A DNA stretch of 27,685 bases from CAZODA01 sp964578485. GTDB taxonomy: Bacteria > Bacteroidota > Bacteroidia > Bacteroidales > Marinilabiliaceae. Under the pieces are notes generated by a model. That model was given only the letters and a program-made list of their open reading frames with translations, did no database searches and was not told where the DNA came from. The stretch lies in the NCBI GenBank assembly GCA_964578485.1, contig CAZODA010000041.1, forward strand, positions 1 to 27,685. Direction: 5' to 3'. Shown piece after piece: positions 8,354-17,109 of the stretch (the first letter of the stretch is position 1; each line of letters starts with the position of its first letter). The position numbers were made by a program, and so were the translations under genes.

Positions 8354-8725
8354 TTAAATTCCAAGTGCAGTTATCAGATCGTTAATTCTCTCGGTATGTA
8401 TATTGCAGAGTTGGGATATTTTGCAGCGCATTTTGTTGTGCGTTGTTATATATTCGTGTGATGCAGCCAAAGGAAAATCCTTGTTATAATATTGAATTTC
8501 CTGTTCCTGAATTGTGATAAGCTTAAGTAAATCGGTGAGTTGCGATTTATGATCTTCAAGTACCATAACTTCTACCGCATTAAGTGCTTTATCCTTATTT
8601 GATTTTGTCAGTTCCTGATTTCGAGTTTTAATTATTTCAGTATCTTTTATATAGCTCTTAAGTCTGTTTTTCCATAACTTGAACTCAAAACTTAAATCAA
8701 TCAGCTTCACTTCACCTTTTTTCAT
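8354..8725 (-). CDS. Small helical hypothetical protein
   Basis: I do not recognise this 123-residue protein. It is highly charged and predicted helical almost throughout, with heptad-like runs around 30-50 and 60-80 (DLLKLITIQEQEIQYY) that could form a coiled coil or helical bundle. There is no signal peptide or membrane segment. Two cysteines and several histidines near the C-terminus (KISQLCNIHTERI) are visible but do not make a known metal site. It lies 122 bp upstream of pepD on the same strand and could share its transcript. The frame is long and has an ATG start and no competing frame, so it is probably real. Confidence 0.6.
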   Translation of the reverse strand: MKKGEVKLIDLSFEFKLWKNRLKSYIKDTEIIKTRNQELTKSNKDKALNAVEVMVLEDHKSQLTDLLKLITIQEQEIQYYNKDFPLAASHEYITTHNKMRCKISQLCNIHTERINDLITALGI

Positions 8726-8871
8726 AATTTGATATTTTTAAAATGCTAAATCAAAAAGCTTAATTTATGGTATCATAAATTAATTCTTTCCAAATTAGAA
8801 AAAAACGATCACTGAAACAATATTTTGTGGTGAATAATACTGTGTTTTTTATTTCACACTCAATTGCCTGT

Positions 8872-8879
8872 TATATTTG
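8872..8879 (+). promoter_or_regulatory. Possible -7 box for the D-lactate dehydrogenase gene
   Basis: The octamer TATATTTG matches the Bacteroidota TAnnTTTG -7 element exactly and lies 66 bp upstream of the start codon. The -33 element is poor: a T-run at about 8845-8850 instead of TTTG. Confidence 0.4.
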
Positions 8880-8945
8880 ATATGAACATCCTAAACTTGT
8901 AAATGGTTATATTGTTAGCAGACTTTTGAATTAATATTAAATACT

Positions 8946-9941
8946 ATGATAAAAATCGCATTATTCAGCACTAAGAGTTATGACAAGGAATATTTTGAGT
9001 TATTCAGACCAAAAGATGAGATTGAAGTACGTTATTTTAAATCGGCTTTAAATGAAGATACCACTGAATTGGTGAAGGGTTTTGAAATTGTTTGTGTTTT
9101 TGTTAATGATCATATAAACAGAACAGTTTTAGGATGTTTGCACAAGCATGGTATAAAGTTAATAGCTTTGCGATGTGCAGGATTTAATAATGTTGATCTT
9201 GAGGCTGCACATGAGTTTGGTATAAAGGTAGTTCGCGTTCCTGCTTATTCCCCTAATGCGGTTGCCGAGCATGCTATGGCTTTAATATTAACATTAAACC
9301 GGAAGACTCACAAGGCTTACAATCGTATTAGGGAAGGTAATTTTTCATTAGAACGCCTTACGGGTTTTAATATTTATGAGAAAACTCTTGGAGTTGTCGG
9401 CACCGGTCAAATTGGTAAAGCCTTTTGCAATATAGCTCTTGGCTTTGGTGCCAATATAGTGGCTTATGATTTATATCCTAATTCTGAGTTGGAGGCTAAA
9501 GGGGTAAAATATGTTTCTATTGATGAGCTTTTTCGTCAATCGGATATTATATCATTACATTGTCCACTCACCTCGGATACCCGTCACATGATAAATTCAA
9601 AGGCTTTTAAAAAGATGAAGGATGGTGTTATGATCATTAATACAAGTCGGGGCGCACTAATTGACTCTAAGGCTGCTATTAAGGCATTAAAAAAGCGTAA
9701 GCTTGGGTATTTTGGTATTGATGTTTATGAACAGGAAGAAAATCTTTTTTTTCAGGATCATTCAGAGAGTATAATAGAGGATGAGGTTATTATGCGTCTA
9801 ACTTCATTTCCAAATGTTTTGATAACTTCTCATCAGGCTTTTCTGACTCATGAAGCGATGGAGCAAATCACAATTATAACTTATCAGAACATAAAAGATT
9901 TTGTAAATGGCAATACCTTAATTAATGAAGTAAAGCTATAG
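8946..9941 (+). CDS. ldhA: D-lactate dehydrogenase (D-2-hydroxyacid dehydrogenase)
   Basis: The 331-residue protein is a full-length NAD-dependent D-2-hydroxyacid dehydrogenase of the D-LDH type. The Rossmann motif is GVVGTGQIG (149-157), followed by Asp175 in AYDLYP, which favours NAD over NADP. The catalytic residues fall at Arg235 (NTSRG), Asp259, Glu264 and His296 (SHQAF), the same numbers I recall for the well-studied Lactobacillus D-LDH, so no gaps are needed in the core. It reduces pyruvate to D-lactate in the cytoplasm. Because the uronate pathway yields pyruvate, it could serve as a redox outlet, but it is on the opposite strand with its own promoter and terminator and is more simply a general fermentation gene. 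Confidence 0.9.
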   Translation: MIKIALFSTKSYDKEYFELFRPKDEIEVRYFKSALNEDTTELVKGFEIVCVFVNDHINRTVLGCLHKHGIKLIALRCAGFNNVDLEAAHEFGIKVVRVPAYSPNAVAEHAMALILTLNRKTHKAYNRIREGNFSLERLTGFNIYEKTLGVVGTGQIGKAFCNIALGFGANIVAYDLYPNSELEAKGVKYVSIDELFRQSDIISLHCPLTSDTRHMINSKAFKKMKDGVMIINTSRGALIDSKAAIKALKKRKLGYFGIDVYEQEENLFFQDHSESIIEDEVIMRLTSFPNVLITSHQAFLTHEAMEQITIITYQNIKDFVNGNTLINEVKL

Positions 9942-10001
9942 GATATAACTATGCATCAACTTATTTTGGTTTACAATATTAATTTCCATGTTTAAGAAAA
10001 C

Positions 10002-10045
10002 AAATATCCTGCTATGAACGGTCTGTCTTTTATAGCAGGATATTT
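10002..10045. terminator. Bidirectional terminator between ldhA and uxaE
   Basis: A perfect 14-bp stem (aaatatcctgctat, 10002-10015, with atagcaggatattt, 10032-10045) surrounds a 16-nt loop. T-rich sequence follows more clearly on the minus strand. The hairpin lies between two convergent genes, 60 bp past the ldhA stop and 30 bp past the uxaE stop, and probably serves both. Confidence 0.8.
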
Positions 10046-10075
10046 ACTTGTTCTAATAATATTATTAAAAATTAT

Positions 10076-11329
10076 TTAGAAGAAGAAAAGATTCTTCAGG
10101 TGTCGTTCATAAATATTTTCATATACACAATTACCAATTATATCGGCATGTTTTTTCAACAATTTATTATAAGTAGTAATTTCGTCAGCGGCCAGTTTAT
10201 ATCCAACATGTATTAGTTGTCTTAAGTTTGGATTATATTGTGGATGGTCGGGTATATGCCTTAAGGCATTTGCAAAATCGTCGCTGGTCCATGTAAAAAC
10301 TGTTTCTCCTGATGGCAATTGTTTTTCATCTATATCAATAACATCTGCATAGGGTTGGCATAAGGTTTCAATGTTTTGAAGAGCATTACTATAGATGTTT
10401 TTCACAAATTCGAGGGCATCTCCTCCGGCTATTGCTAATCCTATTACTTCTTCAAGCCATGTGGTTCCTGCAGTTTTAATATGAAAGCCCTTATCATGTT
10501 TTTTGGTTATGTTTCTGATAGGATCATATATTGAAAATTTATCGGATCCGGAATGGATACTAAGTTTGAGTTCAGCCGGTAGTCCAAATTTTTCTATTGC
10601 AAAATCTATTACCATCAAGTTTGCCTCAAACTCACTTGAAAATGCTCTTAAATCACCAACATAATCTACTCCTTTATTAAAGCGTCCGGTAAATTTTGGA
10701 GCAATTGTTTGTACCGGTACCTTGTAGAATGCAAGCATTGCGAGAATAAAGAATAATTCAGCAGGTGTTTGAGGATCCGGCACTTCATCCATTGATACTT
10801 CGGTAATGAAATTACCGGCTCCTTTTGCAGCAACAATTTTCTTATAAGTTTCGCCTGCCATTCGAGCAGCATACAGATATTGATTTATAATACTTTCAAG
10901 TTGTTCTTCATCAACAGAAAATGGCTGATTAATTCCCGGAACATTAAACACTCCCACATAGGGTGACATTCTTCTAATGAAGTTTTGTTTATCTGTATTA
11001 TTTCCTTGTTTACCAATGTATGAAGCTACATCTATAGTAAAAAAATCGGAGCTATCCATAAATCCCTCAACATTGCTAAGATTAATATGATCAGCATCAG
11101 TGAAGTATGGTTTTTTCCAATTCATTTTTTTCATTGCTGCATCAACCGCTTTACGGGTATCAGCCGGTTGGCTTCCAATAGTTATGTGTTCACGGTTTGA
11201 TTTATTCCATACGGGAGTAATGGTGACTCCTTTTTTTTCAGCTTCGATAATTGCTTTTAATTGTGGTATTGCCTGATGGGCAAATCTATCGCCCATTCCA
11301 AATGAGTATTTTGATATTTTCTTAGCCAT
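10076..11329 (-). CDS. uxaE: Tagaturonate epimerase
   Basis: The 417-residue protein fits the UxaE family (metal-dependent 3-epimerase converting D-tagaturonate to D-fructuronate). Recognisable segments are the N-terminal GMGDRFAHQ (11-19), DADH (78-81), a central IHSGSDK (258-264) and KTAGTTWLEEVIGLA. The length is usual for the family. The enzyme lets galacturonate, after UxaC, enter the glucuronate/mannonate route without UxaB/UxaA. That fits the gene set here, which has UxaC and an SDR fructuronate reductase but no UxaA/UxaB. It follows the LacI-type regulator by 96 bp and is the last gene of the leftward block, ending at a strong terminator. No signal peptide, so cytoplasmic. Residue roles are inferred from pattern only. 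Confidence 0.85.
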   Translation of the reverse strand: MAKKISKYSFGMGDRFAHQAIPQLKAIIEAEKKGVTITPVWNKSNREHITIGSQPADTRKAVDAAMKKMNWKKPYFTDADHINLSNVEGFMDSSDFFTIDVASYIGKQGNNTDKQNFIRRMSPYVGVFNVPGINQPFSVDEEQLESIINQYLYAARMAGETYKKIVAAKGAGNFITEVSMDEVPDPQTPAELFFILAMLAFYKVPVQTIAPKFTGRFNKGVDYVGDLRAFSSEFEANLMVIDFAIEKFGLPAELKLSIHSGSDKFSIYDPIRNITKKHDKGFHIKTAGTTWLEEVIGLAIAGGDALEFVKNIYSNALQNIETLCQPYADVIDIDEKQLPSGETVFTWTSDDFANALRHIPDHPQYNPNLRQLIHVGYKLAADEITTYNKLLKKHADIIGNCVYENIYERHLKNLFFF

Positions 11330-11425
11330 GGCAGAATGATTTAATAATGATATGATTTTATTCTTTTTAATGTTTAATGTTCATATAATAGTATGAGTTA
11401 GGTAAAGTAAAAATTTATTGGCAAT

Positions 11426-12475
11426 TTAGTGATACAAGTCCACATTTTCAATATTGATAATTGCTACCGGTTGGTATTCACGTTTATTGGTTGTTTGCTT
11501 TGTTGTAAGGTATTCAAACATTCTTTTTACAGCCTTTTCAGTTTGTTCTGTTGGATTTTGTCCAATCAGGAAATGGATGATACCTTTTTTTAAATAATTT
11601 TCATTTTTTCTTGTGAGTTCATATCCCACAAGTATCATATCGGCCACCTTGCTTTCTTCTATATATCGTGCAATTACGTGGGTTTTTGCACTTGATACAA
11701 GTATAGCCCCGATATTGGGATTTGAATTAAGTATATAATCCATTTTTGATTTAACAGTATTTTTATCAGCTGTGGGTATTTCAACACTTATTTTCATTCC
11801 CCTATTATTTCCTGCATCAAGGAAATAGCTCATAAATCCTTGATTTCTTCTATTTAGATGTTGTGTGTTTTCCAAGTCTTTGGCTATATTAACAATCAAT
11901 ATATCTTTATCGGGATCTAAGCCATAATCAATTAAACTTGCTGCTACACGCCCTCCCTGAAATGCATCTTCGCCAATAAAAGACAAACAATTTGCATTTT
12001 CTATAAAAGTATCAATAAAAATATAGGGAATATCTATTTCATCAAGTTGTTTAGATAGCTGCACAGCTTCTTTTTTAAGGATGGGAGCAAAGATAACCCC
12101 TTCAGGTTTGTAATCAATAATTTCTTTTGCTTTTTCGTTAAAATCGTATTCATTATGAAGCTCAAAAAAGAAAAAACGCACATTAACATAAAAGGGTCTT
12201 AAATCCTTAATTGCTTTTTTAATTCCAAGTGGATGCATCATCCAGTAAACATTATCATTACTTCCACGAGGCAACAGAGCAGCCAACTGATATTGTTTTT
12301 TAGCTGTAAGTGCCTGTGCTACAATGTTTGGTTGGTAATGAAGTTCACGAGCAATTGAGAGTACTTTTTCTCTTGTTTCTGCAGCAACTTCTCCTCTGTC
12401 ATGCAATACCCTATCAACTGTTCCGATTGAAACACCTGCTTTTTGTGCAATATCTTTTATTCTTACTTGCTTCAT
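11426..12475 (-). CDS. LacI-type transcriptional regulator with RbsB-like sensor domain
   Basis: The 349-residue protein starts with a LacI helix-turn-helix (RIKDIAQKAGVSIGTVDRVLHD, about residues 5-26) and a YQPN hinge, followed by a periplasmic-binding-protein sensor of the sugar-binding type. The recognition helix reads GTVDRVLHDRGEV rather than the usual STVSRVLN, a variant subgroup that may see a different operator from the second regulator at 22594. It sits between the TRAP transporter genes and uxaE on the same strand, so it is likely to sense a uronate or pathway intermediate and control this block. A hairpin terminator separates it from dctM, leaving only about 33 bp for a promoter of its own, so its expression may depend on read-through. 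Confidence 0.88.
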   Translation of the reverse strand: MKQVRIKDIAQKAGVSIGTVDRVLHDRGEVAAETREKVLSIARELHYQPNIVAQALTAKKQYQLAALLPRGSNDNVYWMMHPLGIKKAIKDLRPFYVNVRFFFFELHNEYDFNEKAKEIIDYKPEGVIFAPILKKEAVQLSKQLDEIDIPYIFIDTFIENANCLSFIGEDAFQGGRVAASLIDYGLDPDKDILIVNIAKDLENTQHLNRRNQGFMSYFLDAGNNRGMKISVEIPTADKNTVKSKMDYILNSNPNIGAILVSSAKTHVIARYIEESKVADMILVGYELTRKNENYLKKGIIHFLIGQNPTEQTEKAVKRMFEYLTTKQTTNKREYQPVAIINIENVDLYH

Positions 12476-12508
12476 TATAAGGTTGTTGTGAACACTAAAA
12501 AAATTAAG

Positions 12509-12541
12509 AAATGGCCTCTTATATATTTCAAGAGGCCATTT
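12509..12541 (-). terminator. Hairpin terminator between dctM and the LacI-type gene
   Basis: A perfect 12-bp stem (aaatggcctctt, 12509-12520, with aagaggccattt, 12530-12541) has a 9-nt loop and an A-run at 12498-12504 that becomes a U-tract in minus-strand RNA. It starts 6 bp after the dctM stop. It should end or reduce transcription coming from the transporter genes. Confidence 0.85.
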
Positions 12542-12546
12542 TTATA

Positions 12547-13854
12547 TTATGCTAAACCAAATAGTTTAGGTAGGAACAAGGTGAGGGAGGGTACATAAGA
12601 AATAATCATTAATACTACTATCATAGCGATAAAGTATGGTATCATCGGTTTGATTACATCTTGTATTTTCAGTTTTGCTACGCTACAGCCAATAAACAAT
12701 ACACTTCCTACCGGTGGTGTACAAAGTCCTATACTTAGGTTTAATACCAGTATAAGTCCAAAGTGTATTGGATCAAGTCCTAGTTGCATTGTGGCGATTG
12801 GTAAAAATATAGGTGTAAATATCAATACCGCCGGAGTCATATCCATAAAGATTCCTACAAATAATAATATCAGATTTATTAATAAAAGAATAATTATAGG
12901 ATTCGATGATAGAGATAAGAGTCCGTTGCTAATTGTTTGAGGTATATTTTCGAATGACATAACCCACGACAGACCTATTGATGCAGCTATAAGCAGCATA
13001 ACAATACCTGTTGTTTTAACTGTATTGATAATTATTTGTGGCAGGTCTTTGATTTTTACTTCTTTATAAATAAATGCCAGAACCAAACAGTAAACCACTG
13101 CTATAGCTGAAGCTTCAGTTGCAGTAAAATATCCTGCAATAATTCCACCAATAACAATTACCAACATCAATAAGCTTGGTATTGCATCTAAGAACTTTTT
13201 CATGCCTGCAAGAAATGGAACAGCTTCACCAATCGGATATTTCTTTCTTCGTGAATATATTGCTGCAACTACCATTAAGGCCAATCCTGTTAATATTCCG
13301 GGTATGTATCCGGCCATAAACAGTGCGGCAATTGACACTCCTCCACTTGCAAGTGAATAGACAATAAGAATATTGCTTGGTGGAATTGACAATCCTGTTG
13401 TAGCAGAGGAAATATTAGTAGCAGCTGCAAAATTTTCTTCATATCCTGCTTTTTTCATTTCCGGTCCCATAATTGAGCCTATCGCAGATGCTGAAGCTGC
13501 TGCCGACCCGGATATTGCTCCAAATAGCATGTTAGCTGTGATATTTACAAAGGCCAATCCTCCCGGAAAGCGTCCTACTAAGGCTTTTGCAAATTCAATA
13601 AGTCGTATTGCTATACCTCCTGAGTTCATTAATTGTCCTGCCAATATAAAAAACGGGATTGCTAACAGTGAGAAACTTTCCAATCCGGTTGCCATTCGTT
13701 GTGCCATAGTTGAGAAGGCAGGTAGAGTATCAAAGCTGACCAGCATAGTAGCCAGCGCTGAAAGACCAATACTGTAAGCCACAGGAACGCCTATGGCTAA
13801 AAAGAAAATAAATGAGGCGAGAAGAACTATAATTCCTAAGATTTCCAATTCCAT
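12547..13854 (-). CDS. dctM: TRAP transporter large permease (DctM)
   Basis: The 435-residue protein is very hydrophobic throughout with about 11-12 membrane segments, the usual size and pattern for DctM/SiaM. Family marks include an N-terminal FFLAIGVPVAYSIG, the SGSAAASASAIGSIMGPEMKKAGY segment, a LCTPPVGSVLF loop and a C-terminal hydrophobic helix. It forms the sodium-coupled transport channel of the tripartite system with DctQ and is fed by DctP. The gene starts 2 nt after the dctQ stop, so the two are translationally close. Context in a uronate cluster points to uronate uptake. TRAP systems are less usual than SusCD plus MFS symporters in gut Bacteroidota and are commoner in aquatic members. 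Confidence 0.93.
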   Translation of the reverse strand: MELEILGIIVLLASFIFFLAIGVPVAYSIGLSALATMLVSFDTLPAFSTMAQRMATGLESFSLLAIPFFILAGQLMNSGGIAIRLIEFAKALVGRFPGGLAFVNITANMLFGAISGSAAASASAIGSIMGPEMKKAGYEENFAAATNISSATTGLSIPPSNILIVYSLASGGVSIAALFMAGYIPGILTGLALMVVAAIYSRRKKYPIGEAVPFLAGMKKFLDAIPSLLMLVIVIGGIIAGYFTATEASAIAVVYCLVLAFIYKEVKIKDLPQIIINTVKTTGIVMLLIAASIGLSWVMSFENIPQTISNGLLSLSSNPIIILLLINLILLFVGIFMDMTPAVLIFTPIFLPIATMQLGLDPIHFGLILVLNLSIGLCTPPVGSVLFIGCSVAKLKIQDVIKPMIPYFIAMIVVLMIISYVPSLTLFLPKLFGLA

Positions 13855-13856
13855 TT

Positions 13857-14345
13857 TTATGATTGTTTAAGTGATGAGTGATTTTTTACTGATTTTACTA
13901 TATCATCAATAGCGTAGTATAATATTAATATTCCGCTAATTGGAACAATCATATATACATAGCCTACGGGTATTTGCATTGAAGCTGATAACTGTCCTAA
14001 GACAAATCTGGTATAAACAAGCCATGAGCCTCCTATTATCATTATTGTAATAGAAAATGCCGAAATCAGGATATTAATAAAAATCATCATTTTATTAAGA
14101 CTTATGGGCGAGAGTTTAGTATGCAAGATATCAATTGCCAGGTGTTCTTTTTGTCCTGCAACATAAGCTGCTCCTCCCAGACCTACCCATATCAGTAGGA
14201 AGGTAGCCAATTCGTCGGTGAAAAGGCTAGGATCATGAAAAATATGTCGGCTGACTACCTGCCAGATGACATCCAATACCAAAGTCCCCATAACAATCAC
14301 AAGGAAAATTTGGAGTACTTTATCTACTCTTGATCTAAATGTCAT
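13857..14345 (-). CDS. dctQ: TRAP transporter small permease (DctQ)
   Basis: The 162-residue protein has four predicted membrane helices (about 11-31, 46-64, 86-110 and 127-146), the standard DctQ topology. The family motifs WQVVSRHIF (28-36) and DELATFLLIWVGLGGAAYV (44-62) are both present. It is the membrane partner that docks the solute-binding protein to DctM. It lies 64 nt downstream of dctP and 2 nt upstream of dctM in the same orientation, which is the normal dctP-dctQ-dctM order. Confidence 0.92.
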   Translation of the reverse strand: MTFRSRVDKVLQIFLVIVMGTLVLDVIWQVVSRHIFHDPSLFTDELATFLLIWVGLGGAAYVAGQKEHLAIDILHTKLSPISLNKMMIFINILISAFSITIMIIGGSWLVYTRFVLGQLSASMQIPVGYVYMIVPISGILILYYAIDDIVKSVKNHSSLKQS

Positions 14346-14409
14346 AATATTAAATATTGAGAAATCGTTATTATTATTTGATTTATCTTTTTGTTAATTT
14401 TAAACTACT

Positions 14410-15426
14410 TTAGTTTTCAGTTTTTTCGTTTTCAGTTTCTGTTTCTTCAGGAATATTAGCTGCTTGAATTTCCTTTATTAATTCTGAAAGCCGTGGGTTA
14501 TTTTCGTAAACTTTATAAACTTTTTCTACAGCTTTTATAAAAGGTTCTTTGTCGGGTATAATAATTTCGACTCCTGCTTTTCGAAGTTGTTCAAGTGATT
14601 CTTCTTCTGATTTTTTCCATTCTTCACGCTGTACTACTACTGATTCTTCAACAGCTTGTTGCAACCACTTTTTTTCCTCATCATTAAGTTTATTCCAAGC
14701 GTGTGTGCTCATTATCAACACATCAGGAATCATAGTATGTTCGTTAAGGGTGTAGTAACGGCTTACTTCATAATGGTGTGAAAGATAAAAACTTGGTGGA
14801 TTGTTTTCTGCACCATCAACAATTTTACTTTGCAGAGCAGTATAAAGTTCTCCCCATGATATAGGTGTTGGTGCACCTCCCATTGCACTAATCATTTCAA
14901 CTGCGGTAATACTTTGCATCACTCTAATTTTTTTTCCTGCCAGGTCTTCCGGTTTATGAATTGGGCTTGATGTGTAGAAGCTTCGGGCTCCTGCATCATA
15001 GAAGCAAAGGCCGCGCAGCCAAAAGTCTTCACCTTTTGCCAACATTTCTTTGCCAATTGGTCCGTCCAATACACTAAAGGCGTGTTGCTTATTAGTGAAG
15101 ATATAAGGCAGGCCAAAAACTTTGTATTCTTCCACAAATCCTTCTATCGCTGCTGCCGATACTTTTGTAAAATCCAGACTGCCTAATTGCAGTAATTCGA
15201 GGCTTTCACGTTCAGATCCTAATACTTCTCCGGGATAAATTTCTATTCTAATTTTTCCGTCAGACAATTCCTCTAATTTTTCTGCCATATACATCATAGC
15301 AATATGTACAGAATGTTTAGTATCAAGACCATGCCCAAGTTTGAGCGTTTTAACGTCACTCTTTAGCACGCAGCCTGCCGGAAGCAAGGCTGCGAGAGTG
15401 AGCATAATTGCAATTGTTTTTTTCAT
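14410..15426 (-). CDS. dctP: TRAP transporter solute-binding protein (DctP), lipoprotein
   Basis: The 338-residue protein has a lipobox LPAGC (Cys19), so it is membrane-anchored in the periplasm. The DctP fold is shown by DLAGKKIRVMQS, with Arg168 the conserved residue that usually binds the substrate carboxylate, by the QSKIVDGAENNP stretch at 199-210, and by the LSHHYEVSRYYTLNEHT segment. Its ligand is probably a uronate, inferred from the surrounding uxaC, kdgK, kdgA and uxaE genes; TRAP binding proteins for glucuronate and galacturonate are known in other phyla. The last dozen residues are a short acidic repeat (ETETENEKTEN), absent from most relatives I know of and probably a disordered tail. 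It follows gnd by 26 nt. Confidence 0.9.
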   Translation of the reverse strand: MKKTIAIMLTLAALLPAGCVLKSDVKTLKLGHGLDTKHSVHIAMMYMAEKLEELSDGKIRIEIYPGEVLGSERESLELLQLGSLDFTKVSAAAIEGFVEEYKVFGLPYIFTNKQHAFSVLDGPIGKEMLAKGEDFWLRGLCFYDAGARSFYTSSPIHKPEDLAGKKIRVMQSITAVEMISAMGGAPTPISWGELYTALQSKIVDGAENNPPSFYLSHHYEVSRYYTLNEHTMIPDVLIMSTHAWNKLNDEEKKWLQQAVEESVVVQREEWKKSEEESLEQLRKAGVEIIIPDKEPFIKAVEKVYKVYENNPRLSELIKEIQAANIPEETETENEKTEN

Positions 15427-15452
15427 TTGCTTTAATTAATTATTCTCGTTGT

Positions 15453-16907
15453 TTAAACGTTATAAATACTGGATGCTGTTGTACCACCACGTCCTGTCCA
15501 ATTTGTATGGAAGAATTCGCCGCGGGGTTTATCCAAGCGTTCGTAGGTATGAGCTCCAAAGTAGTCGCGTTGTGCTTGCAGCAGATTTGCAGGAAGCCTT
15601 TCACTTCTGTAGCCATCAAAATAGTTTAGTGCCGAAGAAATAGCAGGTACGGGAATTCCTTTCATAACTGCTGTTGACACTACATTTCGCCATCCATTTT
15701 GAGATTTTTCCATAACATCTTTAAAGAATGGATCGAGTAGCAGGTTGGTAAGATTTTCATTCTTATCAAAAGCTTCTTTGATTTTTCCTAGGAATGCAGA
15801 CCTGATAATACATCCACCTCTCCACATCAGTGCAATTCCTCCGTAGTTAAGTTTCCAATTATATTCTTTTGCGGCTGCTGCCATTAGAGAAAAGCCCTGT
15901 GCATAAGAAACTAGTTTAGCGGCATAAACAGCTGCTTCTAAATCTTTTAGCAATTGTTTTTTATCTCCTTTGAATTCAGTTTCAGGACCTTTTAAAATTT
16001 TGGATGCTTCAACACGTTCTTCTTTTATTGCTGATAAGAAACGTGAGAACACAGCTTCTCCAATAAGTGTTAATGGAGTTCCAAGGTCGAGGGCTGTAAT
16101 TGCTGTCCATTTTCCTGTACCTTTTTGTCCTGCTGTATCTAATATTTTATCTACCAATGGTTCACCATCTTCATCTTTAAATGCTAAAATATCACGTGTA
16201 ATTTCAATCAGATATGAATCAAGTACTCCTTCATTCCATTCTTTAAATATTTCGTGCATTTCATCTGCTGACATTCCCAATACATCTTTCATAATATGGT
16301 ATGCTTCGGTTATCAGCTGCATATCTCCATATTCAATTCCATTATGTACCATTTTTACAAAGTGTCCGGCACCATCTTCACCTACCCAGTCGCAACATGG
16401 CGTGCCGTCATCTACTTTAGCAGCGATGCTTTGGAATATTGGTTTTACAATTGGCCATGCCTTAGCGGATCCTCCCGGCATAATGGATGGCCCTAATAAT
16501 GCTCCTTCTTCACCACCTGAAACTCCTGTTCCGATATATAAAAGACCTTTACTTTCAACATATTTGGTACGTCGGTTGGTATCCGGGAAGTGTGTATTTC
16601 CTCCATCAATGATAATGTCGCCCTCATCCAATAAAGGAATGAGATTGTCGATACTTACATCAATAGCAGATCCTGCTTTTATCATTAACATAATTTTGCG
16701 TGGGCGTTCTAATGATTGAACCAATTCTTCAAGAGTATGAACACCTTTTATTTTTTTCCCTTTTGCTCTTCCGTTTATAAAGTCATCAACTTTTGATGTT
16801 GTACGGTTATAAACAGTAACTTGAAAACCTTTACTTTCCATATTTAGTACAAGATTTTCTCCCATTACGGCCAGTCCAATAAGACCGATATCAGATAATG
16901 CTTTCAT
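15453..16907 (-). CDS. gnd: 6-phosphogluconate dehydrogenase, decarboxylating
   Basis: I place the start at the ATG at 16905-16907 (MKALSDIGLIG, 484 residues) because the frame upstream adds only eleven non-conserved residues before the Rossmann strand. Motifs: dinucleotide loop GLAVMGENL (11-19), NRT at 34-36 typical of NADP use, substrate loop GTGVSGGEEGALLGPS (126-141), and the catalytic Lys185 with HNG (188-190) and Glu192. It oxidises 6-phosphogluconate to ribulose 5-phosphate and CO2 in the cytoplasm. It is the long dimeric form. Its position is odd, because uronate degradation through KDPG does not need it and neither zwf nor pgl is nearby. It lies 202 bp after the second PfkB kinase, behind its own -7 box, and 26 nt before dctP. 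Confidence 0.93.
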   Translation of the reverse strand: MKALSDIGLIGLAVMGENLVLNMESKGFQVTVYNRTTSKVDDFINGRAKGKKIKGVHTLEELVQSLERPRKIMLMIKAGSAIDVSIDNLIPLLDEGDIIIDGGNTHFPDTNRRTKYVESKGLLYIGTGVSGGEEGALLGPSIMPGGSAKAWPIVKPIFQSIAAKVDDGTPCCDWVGEDGAGHFVKMVHNGIEYGDMQLITEAYHIMKDVLGMSADEMHEIFKEWNEGVLDSYLIEITRDILAFKDEDGEPLVDKILDTAGQKGTGKWTAITALDLGTPLTLIGEAVFSRFLSAIKEERVEASKILKGPETEFKGDKKQLLKDLEAAVYAAKLVSYAQGFSLMAAAAKEYNWKLNYGGIALMWRGGCIIRSAFLGKIKEAFDKNENLTNLLLDPFFKDVMEKSQNGWRNVVSTAVMKGIPVPAISSALNYFDGYRSERLPANLLQAQRDYFGAHTYERLDKPRGEFFHTNWTGRGGTTASSIYNV

Positions 16908-16959
16908 AATAACACAATTGTTTAAATATAAAACTACCATTTAGTTGCTTTGTGCAATA

Positions 16960-16967
16960 CAAAGGTA
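16960..16967 (-). promoter_or_regulatory. Possible -7 box for the gnd-dctPQM transcript
   Basis: On the minus strand this reads TACCTTTG, an exact TAnnTTTG match, 52 bp upstream of the chosen gnd start. No good TTG is seen at the -33 spacing. A small inverted repeat (ctttgt/acaaag, 16948-16964) overlaps it and could be a regulator site. It suggests that gnd and the transporter can be expressed apart from the upstream uxaC operon. Confidence 0.45.
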
Positions 16968-17109
16968 TCTATTTGTTTTTTAACTATAGTTTACATTGAT
17001 ACCGGATGGCTGTTTTATACGAAATGATTAAATAGTTTCTGTTATAGTTAGATTATTACGACTGTTTTTGATAACTTTTTTTACAGTCATTTTTGTTTTT
17101 CAGGATCTT

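Noticed and set aside
15970..16719. A 249-codon open frame on the plus strand antisense to gnd
   Set aside because: It is a shadow of the gnd reading frame with Ser/Pro/Ile-rich composition and no domain, while gnd has all catalytic motifs.
16908..16940. Upstream extension of gnd by eleven codons
   Set aside because: The added residues (MVVLYLNNCVI) are not part of the Rossmann fold and the ATG at 16905-16907 gives the normal family start.
17060..17088. Possible terminator after the second PfkB kinase gene
   Set aside because: The stem is only 6 bp (gactgt/acagtc) with a 17-nt loop and no T-tract follows on the minus strand.
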